A stretch of 64,000 nucleotides of DNA, taken from positions 110,243 to 174,242 of the forward strand of contig CAZXHT010000002.1 in NCBI GenBank assembly GCA_964640665.1. The letters are read 5' to 3'. Positions 17,111 through 26,740 of the stretch are shown here, in pieces. A program made the translations under genes and the position numbers. Source of the DNA: DATKYQ01 sp964640665 (GTDB taxonomy: Bacteria; Myxococcota; B64-G9). Below the pieces are notes generated by a model that was not told where the DNA came from, did no database searches, and saw only the letters and a program-made list of their open reading frames with translations. How positions within the stretch are numbered: position 1 is the first letter of the stretch; every line of letters begins with the position of its first letter.

Positions 17111-18607
17111 ATGACGAAAAGTCCGTTGCGGCGCCTGGGCAGGCGAGGTATCAAACCCGGTTGGATCTTGTTGTTTATCGGCCTGGGCGTTTTGAACGTC
17201 TACCTGCTTTTCATCAAGGGTCTCCCCGGCTTGGCCGGCCATCAACCTGCACCCGGCGCTTCAGAAGAAGAATCGGCTGCAGAAAAACGCGTTTTGGCGT
17301 CGACATCTGCGTCGGCCTCGATGATGGGTTTCAAAAGCGCCATGGCAGAGATACGCGGAGTCGCCGGAATCCGGGACAGGGGAGCCATCGTGTCGACGCC
17401 CGGACCTCATCGCTCGCGACTGCGTTTCGACATGCAGGAGGGCCGGGAAATAGCCGGCCTGCGCTCGCTCGACCAGTGGTGCGAGCGAACCTGGGGCTCT
17501 ATCAAAAACGGCGACACCCTCGTCATGGCGCTCGAACGCAGTGGGCTGGACGGCGTTCGGGCGTTCGGCCTGATCCGTGCTTTGCGGGGCGTTTTCGATT
17601 TTCGCCGCTGTCGTCCCGGTGACCGCTTCGAGTTATTGCGCTCTCCTGTAGGCGGGGTGGAGCGCTTTGTCTACCATGAATCAGCGCTGGTAGCCTATCG
17701 CGTCGAGCGCCGGCAGGGTCACCTCGTCGGTCGCCGGGAAGAAGAACAGTCGACGGTCAAAGTCTCGCCCGTGTCGGTACGCATCCAGGGCTCGCTGTAC
17801 GCCTCGATAGGGCGGGCGGGAGAGTCGTTGTCTTTGGTTGTGGATCTCGTAGACATCTTCGCCTGGGACATCGATTTTTACATTGATTGTCGCCCCGGGG
17901 ACATCGTGCGTATGTTGGTCGAGAAGATCGAAGTGGGCGGCAAATTCGTCCGCTACGGCCACATCCTGGCGGTGGAGTACGACGGTGCGATCGGAGTCAA
18001 ACTCGCCTTCAGGTATCAAACGGCCTCGGGCAAGGTGGGCTACTATGACGAGTCGGGTGACTCCTTACGAAAGGCGTTTCTCAAGTCACCTTTGAAGTTC
18101 GCGCGCATCTCATCCGGTTTCGGCATGCGGGTGCATCCCATCCTGGGGTTTTCCAAAAAGCACTATGGCGTCGATTTGGCGGCGCCACGGGGTACGCCCA
18201 TCTGGGCTCCCGCCGACGGGACGGTGATCTTTGCAGGCCGCCGGGGAATCAGCGGAAACCTGATAAAGCTGCGCCACGTCAACGGCTACCGGACAATCTT
18301 CGCCCACCTGAATGCCATCGCCCACGGCCTGCACAAAGGGGTTCGGGTCAGTCAGAAGCAGGTCATCGGCACGGTCGGTTCGACCGGCCGCTCAACCGGG
18401 CCGCACCTGCACTACGGCATGAAGAAAAGCGGAACGTTCATAAACCCGTTCACCCAGAAGTTCCCGCCCGCCCGCCCGGTTGCGAAGAACGAGCTCTCAG
18501 CCTACAAGAAAGCCATTTCCGGTTTGCTCGAGCGGCTTGAGAAGATTCCCCGGCCTTCCTCCCCGAAAACCGCCGCGGCACCTGGAAAAACAGAGGACGC
18601 GGGATGA
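17111..18607 (+). CDS. M23 family peptidoglycan endopeptidase with OapA/LysM-like N-terminal region
   Basis: The 498-aa protein has a membrane anchor at residues ~19-37 (ILLFIGLGVLNVYLLFI). A region with ALERSGLDGVRAFGLIRAL and PGDRFEL resembles the OapA/LysM-like module of MepM/YebA-type enzymes. The M23 domain occupies residues ~340-440, with GFGMRVHP, HYGVDLAAPRGTPI and the catalytic TGPHLHY. It is a zinc metallo-endopeptidase that cuts peptide cross-links in the periplasm. The ATG at 17111 is preferred to an in-frame GTG 15 nt upstream. The stop overlaps the GH3 start (ATGA), which couples two murein-remodelling enzymes. Confidence 0.9.
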   Translation: MTKSPLRRLGRRGIKPGWILLFIGLGVLNVYLLFIKGLPGLAGHQPAPGASEEESAAEKRVLASTSASASMMGFKSAMAEIRGVAGIRDRGAIVSTPGPHRSRLRFDMQEGREIAGLRSLDQWCERTWGSIKNGDTLVMALERSGLDGVRAFGLIRALRGVFDFRRCRPGDRFELLRSPVGGVERFVYHESALVAYRVERRQGHLVGRREEEQSTVKVSPVSVRIQGSLYASIGRAGESLSLVVDLVDIFAWDIDFYIDCRPGDIVRMLVEKIEVGGKFVRYGHILAVEYDGAIGVKLAFRYQTASGKVGYYDESGDSLRKAFLKSPLKFARISSGFGMRVHPILGFSKKHYGVDLAAPRGTPIWAPADGTVIFAGRRGISGNLIKLRHVNGYRTIFAHLNAIAHGLHKGVRVSQKQVIGTVGSTGRSTGPHLHYGMKKSGTFINPFTQKFPPARPVAKNELSAYKKAISGLLERLEKIPRPSSPKTAAAPGKTEDAG

Positions 18608-20277
18608 TCGTCAGCCTGACGAAGATCCTGCCGCTCCTGTTCCAAGTGGCTGCCGGGAGCGCGGGATCTGCCGCTGACTCTGTCGGCGAGATACTGGCCG
18701 GCATGACTGTTGAGCAGAAGGTCGGCCAGCTTATGATGGTGGGATTTGGCGGCAAGCAAATGGGGCCCGCCATCGCCGACCTGCTGACCGGCTACCACAT
18801 CGGCTCGGTGGCCCTGTACGGGCGCAATATCGTCAACACCGAACAGCTCGCAAGACTGATTGGCGACATTCGTAAGGTCATGCGCGACGAAGTACAGCCG
18901 TTTGTCGCCATCGACCAGGAGGGCGGAAACGTCGTGCGCGTGTGCTCCGATGTCATCGTCCTGCCGGGTGCAATGGCTCTCGGCGCCACCCGTGACACGG
19001 TTCTGGCGTTTCTGGTCGGGCAGGCGAGCGCCATCGACCTGGGTCTTGTGGGCATCGACATGAACATGGCGCCGGTACTGGACATCAATCGCAATCCGCA
19101 CAACCCGGTGATCAACATTCGCGCCTACAGCGACAAGCCCGAGTTGGTGGCGAGACTCGGACTGCGTTTCATCCAGGGACAACAACAGGCCGGTATGGCC
19201 ACGGTTGCAAAGCACTTTCCGGGTCACGGCTCCACCGCCAGGGATTCTCATTTTTCCCTGCCGGTGATTAGTCTCGATCGGGAGCAACTGACTGACGGCG
19301 ATCTGCTTCCCTTCAGACGGGCGATAGACGCCGGGCTGGATGCCGTCATGACCGCCCACGTACGGGTGCCGGCCATCGACCAGGGCGACCTGCCGGCCTC
19401 ACTGTCGCACAAGGTAGTCGGTGGGTTGCTCCGGGAAGAGCTCGGGTTCGACGGACTGGTGATCACAGACGATTTGGAGATGCGAGCCATCGCGAACATG
19501 ATGCCGGTCGGCCAGGCCGCGGTAACGGCGATCCGGGCCGGTGCCGACGTGGTCATGGTCATCTGGACGGCCCAGAAGAAACGCGAAGTTTATAAGAGTC
19601 TGCTCGAGGCTGTACGCACGGGGGCGATAACGAAGACACGCCTCGACGAATCGGTTCGCCGTATTCTGCGCTTGAAGCTCCGGCGCAGAACCCTGCATAC
19701 GCGTACCGGCGAGCAGCCGCGACTGTCTGCCGTCCTGCCCAACCCCATGCACGCGCGGCTTGCGAAAACCATAGCCCGGCGGGCCATCACCCTGGTGCGC
19801 AACACAGGCTCGCTGGTGCCGCTGCGTGATGGCCATGGGGTACTTGCGGCCGGCCCCCAGCGAGTGTTTCTGAAGGAGATCAAGCGACAGCTGCCGGGGG
19901 TGACGGTGTTCCACACGCGCCGGGTTCCGTCTTCCAGGCACCGCACGAAAGATCTCAACGACCTGATCGCGCTGGGGCAGAACAGCCGGGTAATCGTCGT
20001 GGCGGTGGTCAACGCGTACCAGGCTTGGCTGGTCCAACGCCTATATCACCAGGTCAAGGTTCCCATCGTGGCGGTATCTTTCGGCTCTCCATACTTCATC
20101 CGTAACTTTCCCGGAGTGGCCGCATACCTATGCACCTATTCGTACCTCCCCGCGGCCCAGAAGGCGGCAGCCCTTGCCTTGAGCGGCAAGATCTCCATAA
20201 CGGGCCGGTTGCCGGCGACGCTTACTAGACAATATCAGTTCGGCCGGGGCCAGATGACGGGAAGAAGAGGCCATTAG
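18604..20277 (+). CDS. Glycoside hydrolase family 3, beta-N-acetylhexosaminidase (NagZ-like)
   Basis: The 557-aa protein has the NagZ-type signature KHFPGHG with the catalytic His, VAIDQEGGNV, and DGLVITDDLEM, where the Asp nucleophile lies. A hydrophobic N-terminus (residues ~5-22) suggests export or anchoring, unlike the cytoplasmic NagZ of enterobacteria. The C-terminal ~200 residues (ITLVRNTGSLVPL and following) are an extra domain as in larger GH3 enzymes. It removes GlcNAc from peptidoglycan or chitin fragments. The ATG overlaps the M23 peptidase stop by 4 bp, so the two are an operon. Confidence 0.9.
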   Translation: MIVSLTKILPLLFQVAAGSAGSAADSVGEILAGMTVEQKVGQLMMVGFGGKQMGPAIADLLTGYHIGSVALYGRNIVNTEQLARLIGDIRKVMRDEVQPFVAIDQEGGNVVRVCSDVIVLPGAMALGATRDTVLAFLVGQASAIDLGLVGIDMNMAPVLDINRNPHNPVINIRAYSDKPELVARLGLRFIQGQQQAGMATVAKHFPGHGSTARDSHFSLPVISLDREQLTDGDLLPFRRAIDAGLDAVMTAHVRVPAIDQGDLPASLSHKVVGGLLREELGFDGLVITDDLEMRAIANMMPVGQAAVTAIRAGADVVMVIWTAQKKREVYKSLLEAVRTGAITKTRLDESVRRILRLKLRRRTLHTRTGEQPRLSAVLPNPMHARLAKTIARRAITLVRNTGSLVPLRDGHGVLAAGPQRVFLKEIKRQLPGVTVFHTRRVPSSRHRTKDLNDLIALGQNSRVIVVAVVNAYQAWLVQRLYHQVKVPIVAVSFGSPYFIRNFPGVAAYLCTYSYLPAAQKAAALALSGKISITGRLPATLTRQYQFGRGQMTGRRGH

Positions 20278-20307
20278 TCAACGTACCCCCTTGATTCCAG
20301 ATTGCGT

Positions 20308-20337
20308 TTGCCTAAAGCGTAATCCGTGGAGTAGACT
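20308..20337 (+). promoter_or_regulatory. Promoter of the first DUF4388-J-TPR gene (leaderless)
   Basis: TTGCCT (20308-20313) and TAGACT (20332-20337) are 18 bp apart; the -10 ends 8 nt before the ATG at 20346. No Shine-Dalgarno sequence is present. Confidence 0.5.
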
Positions 20338-20345
20338 TTCTTGTC

Positions 20346-21905
20346 ATGGATGTCGACTACCTGCCGGCCTTCACGCGCGAGGGTAGGATCGAGGAGATCC
20401 CGCTTCCGGTCCTGATCGTTCACATCCTGGACGAAAAACTCAGCGGCAGGCTGTACATCGAGGAAGAGGACACGAAGTCTTGGATTTACTTCGATGAGGG
20501 GTTTCCGGCCGGTGTCTTCGCCCCAAAGTCGCAGGATTTTCTGGGGACCGTCCTGCGTGAACTTGGGTATATCGACGATGCCGCTTTTAACCAATCGTTA
20601 ATGATGATGGCCAAGACCAAGCGCCTGCAGGGCGAACTTCTGGTGGAGGACGGCAAGATCGACTCGGAGCAGCTCGAGCGCGCCCTGTCGCTGCAACTCG
20701 CCCGCAAGCTGGCCCGCCTTTTCGTTGTTCGTGCGGGTGCTTTTCGGTTCGCCGAGGACGAAGAGCTTATTCCTCCGATGGAGCCGATTCGCATAAACAC
20801 CTATGCCCTGATCTACAACGGCATCAAGAACAGCTACCACGGCGAAAACCTGAAGGAAGGCCTGCAGATCCTGGTTGGCAGGTCTTGCAAGGTGACGGGC
20901 CTCTTCGTCGAGCGCAAGGAGCTGTTCGAGTTTCCTCCAGACGACGTGGCCGACGCCGAACTGCTGCGCGAATTCCGTCTGCCCCAGGTTTTCGTCAGGG
21001 CCACCCGCAGCGGTCCGACGTCGGGGATGATGATGTTACTGGCGCTTCTCTATTGCGGCATGCTCGAAATGGAAGAGGTCGATTTTGCCGTGCCCATCAA
21101 GGGCTCGCAGGCGCCCCGGGCGGCGCCGCACAAAGCCGCTCCGGCACGTGCCGGCCGGCCCAGGCAAGGCGCTAAGAAAGTGTCCGCCGAGCTGGTGAAG
21201 AAAATCAACGATAAGTTCGAGCAGATCAAATCTGGAGACCTGTGGCAGGTTATCGAGGTGGAAAAGGATGCCGGCTCCGAGGTCGTAAAGAAGTCGTTCC
21301 TCACGTTGGCCAAGGTTTACCACCCAGACCGGGTTTCCGGGTCGGGTGACGAAGATCTCTCGCATCGCATGGACCTGATCTTCGCCCGGATCAACGAGGC
21401 CTACCAGGTGCTCAGCGATCCCAATCGCCGGGCCGAGTACGACAAGAAAGCGTCAACCGACACGAAATCGGACCAGCCCCGTCCGGAAGAGGCCCGGGTA
21501 CAGTTTCAGAAGGCACAGGTCTACCTGAAAAAGAAAGACCTGACCAAGGCGGCCGAGGCGGTTCGCTGGGCCGCCGATCTCGACAACAGCAACGGCGATT
21601 ACAAGGCCTACAAGGCCTGGATAGAGTTTCTGCGGGAGAAGCAAGGTTCGCCGATTGAGAAGCTGACCCAGGTCAAGGCGGAGCTGATCGACATCGCCAA
21701 GGGCTATCCTCAGTCTTTCCACGCGTACAAATTCCTGGCCAAGATTTGCAAGGAACTAAAAGACATGCCGACCTACCACAAGGCCCTGAATAACGCCGCC
21801 CAGTTGAACCCCAAGGATGTCGATATTGCCCGTCAGCTACGCCTGTTCAACATGCGCAAGGAAAAAGAGGGACGGGGCTGGCTCAAGAAGAAATTTAAAA
21901 AGTGA
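20346..21905 (+). CDS. DUF4388 (PATAN) - J domain - TPR protein
   Basis: The 519-aa cytoplasmic protein begins with a DUF4388/PATAN module (residues ~10-150), containing LSGRLYIEEEDTKSWIYFDEG and GTVLRELGYIDDAAFNQSL. An Ala/Pro/Lys-rich linker follows at ~255-280. The J domain at ~298-370 has the intact HPD motif (residues 326-328, YHPDRV). The C-terminus has TPR-like helices (residues ~380-505). DUF4388 proteins are linked to social motility and signalling in myxobacteria. The J domain would recruit an Hsp70. A paralog of the same length, without the HPD, lies at 26741. This one is followed convergently by the PilZ/rpoZ operon. Confidence 0.85.
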   Translation: MDVDYLPAFTREGRIEEIPLPVLIVHILDEKLSGRLYIEEEDTKSWIYFDEGFPAGVFAPKSQDFLGTVLRELGYIDDAAFNQSLMMMAKTKRLQGELLVEDGKIDSEQLERALSLQLARKLARLFVVRAGAFRFAEDEELIPPMEPIRINTYALIYNGIKNSYHGENLKEGLQILVGRSCKVTGLFVERKELFEFPPDDVADAELLREFRLPQVFVRATRSGPTSGMMMLLALLYCGMLEMEEVDFAVPIKGSQAPRAAPHKAAPARAGRPRQGAKKVSAELVKKINDKFEQIKSGDLWQVIEVEKDAGSEVVKKSFLTLAKVYHPDRVSGSGDEDLSHRMDLIFARINEAYQVLSDPNRRAEYDKKASTDTKSDQPRPEEARVQFQKAQVYLKKKDLTKAAEAVRWAADLDNSNGDYKAYKAWIEFLREKQGSPIEKLTQVKAELIDIAKGYPQSFHAYKFLAKICKELKDMPTYHKALNNAAQLNPKDVDIARQLRLFNMRKEKEGRGWLKKKFKK

Positions 21906-21932
21906 AGTTAGCGGACGCCGACCTGATGGCGC

Positions 21933-22280
21933 TCAATCTTCCGAAAGGTAGGCGTCCAGGGCGGCCTGTTCGGCTTCACTAAGGTCCAAGAACTTGACGC
22001 CCATTCCCGCCTGATCGGTGGGATCGTTCTCGTCCGGGTTGCGTTTCACCCACACGACCTGGCCGCGTGTACGGACTGCCATCTCCGTGCCGGGAAACGC
22101 AAATGAAATCCAAAAGGTCTCGCCGACCTCGAACAGCAAGTCGGATTTCAGGAAAAGTCCGCCTTTGCTGACGTCGTGACTGTCAAAGGTCAGCTCACCG
22201 CCGGTGAAGCCGTCACCAATCTCAATCTCAGCCTCCAGATGGTGACGGGCGTGTTGGCGATGATTTCGTTGCTGGTCCAT
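21933..22280 (-). CDS. Single-domain PilZ protein (c-di-GMP receptor)
   Basis: The 115-aa protein is essentially one PilZ domain. RQHARHH near the N-terminus corresponds to RxxxR, and DVSKGG corresponds to the D/NxSxxG motif. GMGVKFLDLSEAEQAALDAYL closes the barrel. Both c-di-GMP-binding motifs are intact, so ligand binding is expected. It lies 29 nt downstream of rpoZ on the same strand and shares the rpoZ promoter. The output partner is unknown. Confidence 0.88.
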   Translation of the reverse strand: MDQQRNHRQHARHHLEAEIEIGDGFTGGELTFDSHDVSKGGLFLKSDLLFEVGETFWISFAFPGTEMAVRTRGQVVWVKRNPDENDPTDQAGMGVKFLDLSEAEQAALDAYLSED

Positions 22281-22309
22281 GATTCGGTGCGACCCGGCCG
22301 GTCACGATG

Positions 22310-22507
22310 TCACTCGTCCACCTTGTCCACGTAGCGCACCCTGCCGGCGGCGATTTCCCGCAGAGCGATGATCGGCATCTTGTTCTTGGCCGACACCAGG
22401 GCCCTGGCGCCGTCGAGAAGCTGCCGCGTGCGCTTAGTCGCAAGCAGCACTAAAGAGAAACGATTGGGAACGTTTCTCAAGCAATCTTCGACCGTGACTC
22501 TGGCCAT
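22310..22507 (-). CDS. rpoZ: DNA-directed RNA polymerase omega subunit
   Basis: At 65 aa it matches a short omega subunit: MARVTVEDC, NRFSLVLLATKRTRQL and NKMPIIALREIAAGRV, the family core. Omega stabilises beta-prime and helps assemble the polymerase. A GGAGG site precedes the ATG, and a consensus promoter lies 43-71 nt upstream. In many bacteria rpoZ is next to gmk and relA/spoT; here it is followed by a PilZ gene instead. Confidence 0.92.
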   Translation of the reverse strand: MARVTVEDCLRNVPNRFSLVLLATKRTRQLLDGARALVSAKNKMPIIALREIAAGRVRYVDKVDE

Positions 22508-22549
22508 CTGTATACCTCCATGAAACGCCCCGCTGGACGGGGGCTCGTG

Positions 22550-22578
22550 AATATACGGCTCGTTCCTAAGGAGATCAA
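22550..22578 (-). promoter_or_regulatory. Promoter of the rpoZ-PilZ operon
   Basis: On the minus strand, TTGATC (22573-22578), a 17-bp spacer and TATATT (22550-22555). The ~35-nt leader contains a CCCCG/CGGGG stem and a GGAGG Shine-Dalgarno site, so this gene has a normal 5' leader. Confidence 0.6.
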
Positions 22579-22609
22579 GTATTTTATTTTCAGCTTGTTA
22601 CTGCGCCAA

Positions 22610-23578
22610 CTATTCGGTTTTCGCCCTGTCAAGAAGCGTTGCGGGGGCCCGTGAGAGATTTCTAAACTGGTATTCGCGAATCTCGGCAAGCGGGCCGGGC
22701 GGTGTGATGCAGCGGGCGTAGAACCTGGTGTGTCCGTTGGGGCTGTGCACCGAACCAAGCGCCACTTTGCCGAGCGATCTTTTGTCGGGGCCGTAGAGTT
22801 CCGCGGTGATTTCGGCCGGATCGAGGCCGAAGACCGCAGGAGGTGTCTGCCGGTCGGGAAAGGCCACGGCTCGCAAGGCATGCAACGTGGTCACGATTCG
22901 CCCGACTGCGGCTTGATTGGCCGGGCCGCGATCGGGTCTCAGCATCAACCAACGCTGTCCGCGTTTCTGAAACTCAATGACATTTCCGGCTGTCTTTAGA
23001 ACCAGATTTGTAAGCAAGCGAGGCTCGAACAGCAGCAGGCGCTTGCGGCGCAGGTCGAAGGAGTTTTGCAGAAGGACCTTTTCGAATTCTCCGGCAACAT
23101 ACAGGACCTCCGGCCGGCCCTCTTTTTGCATGTAGAGCAGGTTCGGAAACTTTCCCCTGGCGCCCACCAAAAGGACAAGTTTCTCACCAGAGGCGGAGAG
23201 CATGGAAATCCTGGCCCGCGGGGGGGTAAGACCATAGTCGGAAGCCGCTCCTGACTCGGCCACGGCCGTCAGCTTGGCAAGCGCACCGAGTAGCGCCGCC
23301 AGCGAAGCGCCGTCCACATCATCAGCAACCGGTTGCATAAGCCGCCATCCCGCGGCCGATCTCTGAAGCACACACTTGCGTCCTTCGATATCGATCTCCA
23401 GGCGAACCAGTTGCCGCGCGTCGAAGGGCAAGATCTTCTCGGTCTTTTCCCGCAGGTACGCCTTTCCCTCGCGAGATCGGCCGGCCGACAACACGGCGAT
23501 CAGCACCAGGCCGGCGATGAGCAGGCAGCCGATTGCCGCCCCGATCAGCGTGCGGGTACGGCGTGTCACTACGACCAT
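22610..23578 (-). CDS. DUF4340 protein of the Gld-like ABC operon
   Basis: The 322-aa protein has an N-terminal membrane anchor (residues ~10-30, LIGAAIGCLLIAGLVLIAVL). A periplasmic region contains ILPFDARQLVRLEIDIEGRKCVLQR, typical of DUF4340. This family is encoded next to GldG-type proteins in gliding-motility-like ABC systems. Its start overlaps the GldG-like stop by 10 bp. It is the last gene of a four-gene operon on the minus strand. Confidence 0.8.
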   Translation of the reverse strand: MVVVTRRTRTLIGAAIGCLLIAGLVLIAVLSAGRSREGKAYLREKTEKILPFDARQLVRLEIDIEGRKCVLQRSAAGWRLMQPVADDVDGASLAALLGALAKLTAVAESGAASDYGLTPPRARISMLSASGEKLVLLVGARGKFPNLLYMQKEGRPEVLYVAGEFEKVLLQNSFDLRRKRLLLFEPRLLTNLVLKTAGNVIEFQKRGQRWLMLRPDRGPANQAAVGRIVTTLHALRAVAFPDRQTPPAVFGLDPAEITAELYGPDKRSLGKVALGSVHSPNGHTRFYARCITPPGPLAEIREYQFRNLSRAPATLLDRAKTE

Positions 23579-25167
23579 CTCCGCGCCCGCCAGACGGCGA
23601 AACCCAGAACGAGGATCAAAAGCGGCAGGAGATCGGTAGTGACAATGGCAATCAGCTGCAACTGCGATCGATCCAGCGCCAGCAGCGAGGCCTCCCGGAA
23701 CCGCGGATGGATTGCTATCTTGTTCTCATCACCGGCCAGCCAGGCCAGGCTGTTGATGATTAAATCCCGGTTCAGGGGAAAAAGGCGATAGGCCGAATCG
23801 TCCAGCATCAAAGATGAGCCGAAAACGATCATGCGCGGGCCGCCGCCTTTGTCTGTACTTCCGTCAACGGACCGCGTGTCCACGCTGACGGCCAGGGGAA
23901 CGGGACCGGCGAGGTCCCGATCCGCGTCGAAGGTGTGCTTTTCCCGAACAGCCAACTTGTCAGTCTCGCCCCAGGCCCCCGGTCCGCTTGCGATCAGATC
24001 AACCACTAGCAGCTTGCGCGGCGCGCCGGGAGAGCGGCGCACGGATCTGGCCAGCGGAAAGACGGCCTGCAGTCGTCGCAGGGCGGCCGCGTTTCCGGCC
24101 AAGAGGCGCCTGAATACTGGGTGAGCCGGGTGATAGCTTTTAGGATCGCTGGCCACCAGCACCGGGCTGCGGCCACCCGAGACGACGGTGTCTTTACCCA
24201 GGATCACGCCAAATTTAGCAAACAGGGAATCCAGAGAACGGGAATCGGCGGCACCCAGAAAAGCCAGCAACCTGCCGCCGCCGTCGAGATAGTCGCCGAT
24301 GGCCTCCGCCTCCGACGGATGGATATCACGATCCGGCCCGGCGATGACCAACACCCGGCAGGAGGACGGTACGGCACACATCTCGAGCAGTGAGATCTCC
24401 GTCGTGCGATAACCTTCGCTTTGCAGGTCGCCTGCGAATCGAGAGCGCGACTTGCCGCCCTGCCCGGCGCGGTTGCCGCTCTCCCCGTGACCGGTGAGAA
24501 AACAGATCTCCCGCTGTTCTGCTCTGGAGGTTAAAGACATGATCGCGTTGGTGATGGCCTGTTCGGGACATCCGCGCTCGTTGCCGTCGATCCTGGCTCG
24601 CGCCTGTCTGTTACGGTAGAGGAAAACCAGGCGCGGCCCGGCGCCGCTTACCTTGTATCGCTCGACCAGGTCTTGCCGCCGGATCGGATCGACGAACTGG
24701 GCGGAGAATCGATCGCCGGCCTGCCGGTAACGGTCGAGACAGTCAGCCAGTGGAGCGTACTCGGGTTCACGTGATCCATAGAAGGCAAGCACTTCGAGAT
24801 CGGCATCCAGGCCGGCAAGCACTTTACGGGTCTGATCGGAAAGAGAGAAGATTTTTTCAGTGCTGAGATCGACCCTCCAGGGAAAAGAATGTGCCAGGTA
24901 GTTGACGATTACCACGGCTGCCAGTGCCATGACGGCGAAGAGCACATCGAACAAGCCGAAGAAGAGCGCTCGTCCCTTGACGGCCGAAAGAACACCGGCT
25001 GGATCCGAGAACAGCCAGAACAATATCGCCAGCGTGCCGAAAATCAGCTTGGCGATGGCAACCCAGCCGATGTGCCAGTCCCAGAGGAAGAGAGTCAGGG
25101 GCACCGACAACAAGGCAACCAGGCCTGCGATTCCCGCGATGCGCCCAAGCTTCTTCACTCGCTTCAC
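23569..25167 (-). CDS. GldG-like substrate-binding/membrane protein of an ABC system
   Basis: The 532-aa protein has N-terminal membrane spans (three or so within residues ~10-95) and a large periplasmic region. Typical GldG segments are LAGLDADLEVLAFY, GHGESG, and VLVIAGPDRDIHPSEAEAIGDYLDGGGRLLAFLG (split here for length). A C-terminal span (LIAIVTTDLLPLLILVLGFA) is followed by a basic tail. GldG works with GldA and GldF, which in Bacteroidetes are needed for gliding. In Myxococcota the related proteins are of uncertain role. It lies 3 nt downstream of the permease. Confidence 0.8.
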   Translation of the reverse strand: MKRVKKLGRIAGIAGLVALLSVPLTLFLWDWHIGWVAIAKLIFGTLAILFWLFSDPAGVLSAVKGRALFFGLFDVLFAVMALAAVVIVNYLAHSFPWRVDLSTEKIFSLSDQTRKVLAGLDADLEVLAFYGSREPEYAPLADCLDRYRQAGDRFSAQFVDPIRRQDLVERYKVSGAGPRLVFLYRNRQARARIDGNERGCPEQAITNAIMSLTSRAEQREICFLTGHGESGNRAGQGGKSRSRFAGDLQSEGYRTTEISLLEMCAVPSSCRVLVIAGPDRDIHPSEAEAIGDYLDGGGRLLAFLGAADSRSLDSLFAKFGVILGKDTVVSGGRSPVLVASDPKSYHPAHPVFRRLLAGNAAALRRLQAVFPLARSVRRSPGAPRKLLVVDLIASGPGAWGETDKLAVREKHTFDADRDLAGPVPLAVSVDTRSVDGSTDKGGGPRMIVFGSSLMLDDSAYRLFPLNRDLIINSLAWLAGDENKIAIHPRFREASLLALDRSQLQLIAIVTTDLLPLLILVLGFAVWRARRWS

Positions 25168-25170
25168 CCT

Positions 25171-25937
25171 TTATTTCCAGGCCCGAGCGGCCAGAGACCG
25201 CTGGGCGAGGAAAAGGAAAAAAGCGGTAAGCGACAGGTAATAGACCACGTCGCGCAGATCCACGACTCCCCTGGCGAAGTTGCGCATGTGCGCGGTCGCG
25301 CACGCGCCCTGCAGCACTTCGCGGGTCAGACCGCTGCTGTCTCCGGCCGCCCATCCGGCCACCCAGAGCATCAGCAGAATGCAGAAAGTGACGATCGCGG
25401 CCACCAGTTGGGACTTCGTCCGGGATGATACGAACAGGCCGACGGCGGCGAAGGCGGCGCCCGCCAGAAACAATCCGGTAAGGCCAGTAGCAACGGTGCT
25501 CCATTCGGGCCCTTTGTCTCTGGCGAAAGCCGCCAAAAGCAGCGGTAACGCTGCTGTCAAGACCAGCATGGCCAGCAAAATCGTCATGGCCCCGAGGTAT
25601 TTACCGATCACAATCTGGAAGGGTGTAACCGGGCAGGCCCGCAGAAGTTGGTGGGTCCGCGATCGACGCTCCGCGGCGATCAAGCCCATGGTTACCAGGG
25701 GCACCACGAAGATCAGCAAGACCGAGACGTTGAGCACCAGCGGCGCCAGGACGTCATCCGTGAGGTTGAGGTACTTCAAGGCGAGGGGTCGCGTCTGAGC
25801 GGCGACCAGGACACGGCCCTGAAAATCGGCAAGCAGCCTGCAAAAGAAAAAACCGGCCACGACGCTGAAGATGGCCAGGGCGATGTAGGCAACGGGAGTG
25901 CTAAAAGCGATGCGCACTTCCTTCTGAAAAATGGCCA

Positions 25938-25950
<13 letters not shown>
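25171..25950 (-). CDS. GldF-like ABC transporter permease
   Basis: The 259-aa protein has about six membrane spans in the ABC-2 arrangement: IFQKEVRIAFSTPVAYIALAIF at the N-terminus and later IVTFCILLMLWVAG. A segment LIAAERRSRTHQLL matches the ABC-2 coupling region. The start overlaps the ATPase stop by 13 bp. It forms the channel partner of the adjacent ATPase. Confidence 0.85.
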
Positions 25951-26666
<716 letters not shown>

Positions 26667-26701
26667 GTGCAAACTTTCCGAGAAAGGAGTCGCTTTGCAC
26701 G

Positions 26702-26731
26702 TTGACGAAACCATAACATTCTTGCTAACTT
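26702..26731 (+). promoter_or_regulatory. Promoter of the second DUF4388-J-TPR gene (leaderless)
   Basis: TTGACG (26702-26707) and TAACTT (26726-26731) are 18 bp apart; the -10 ends 9 nt before the ATG at 26741, with no Shine-Dalgarno sequence. Confidence 0.45.
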
Positions 26732-26740
26732 TGAGCCGGT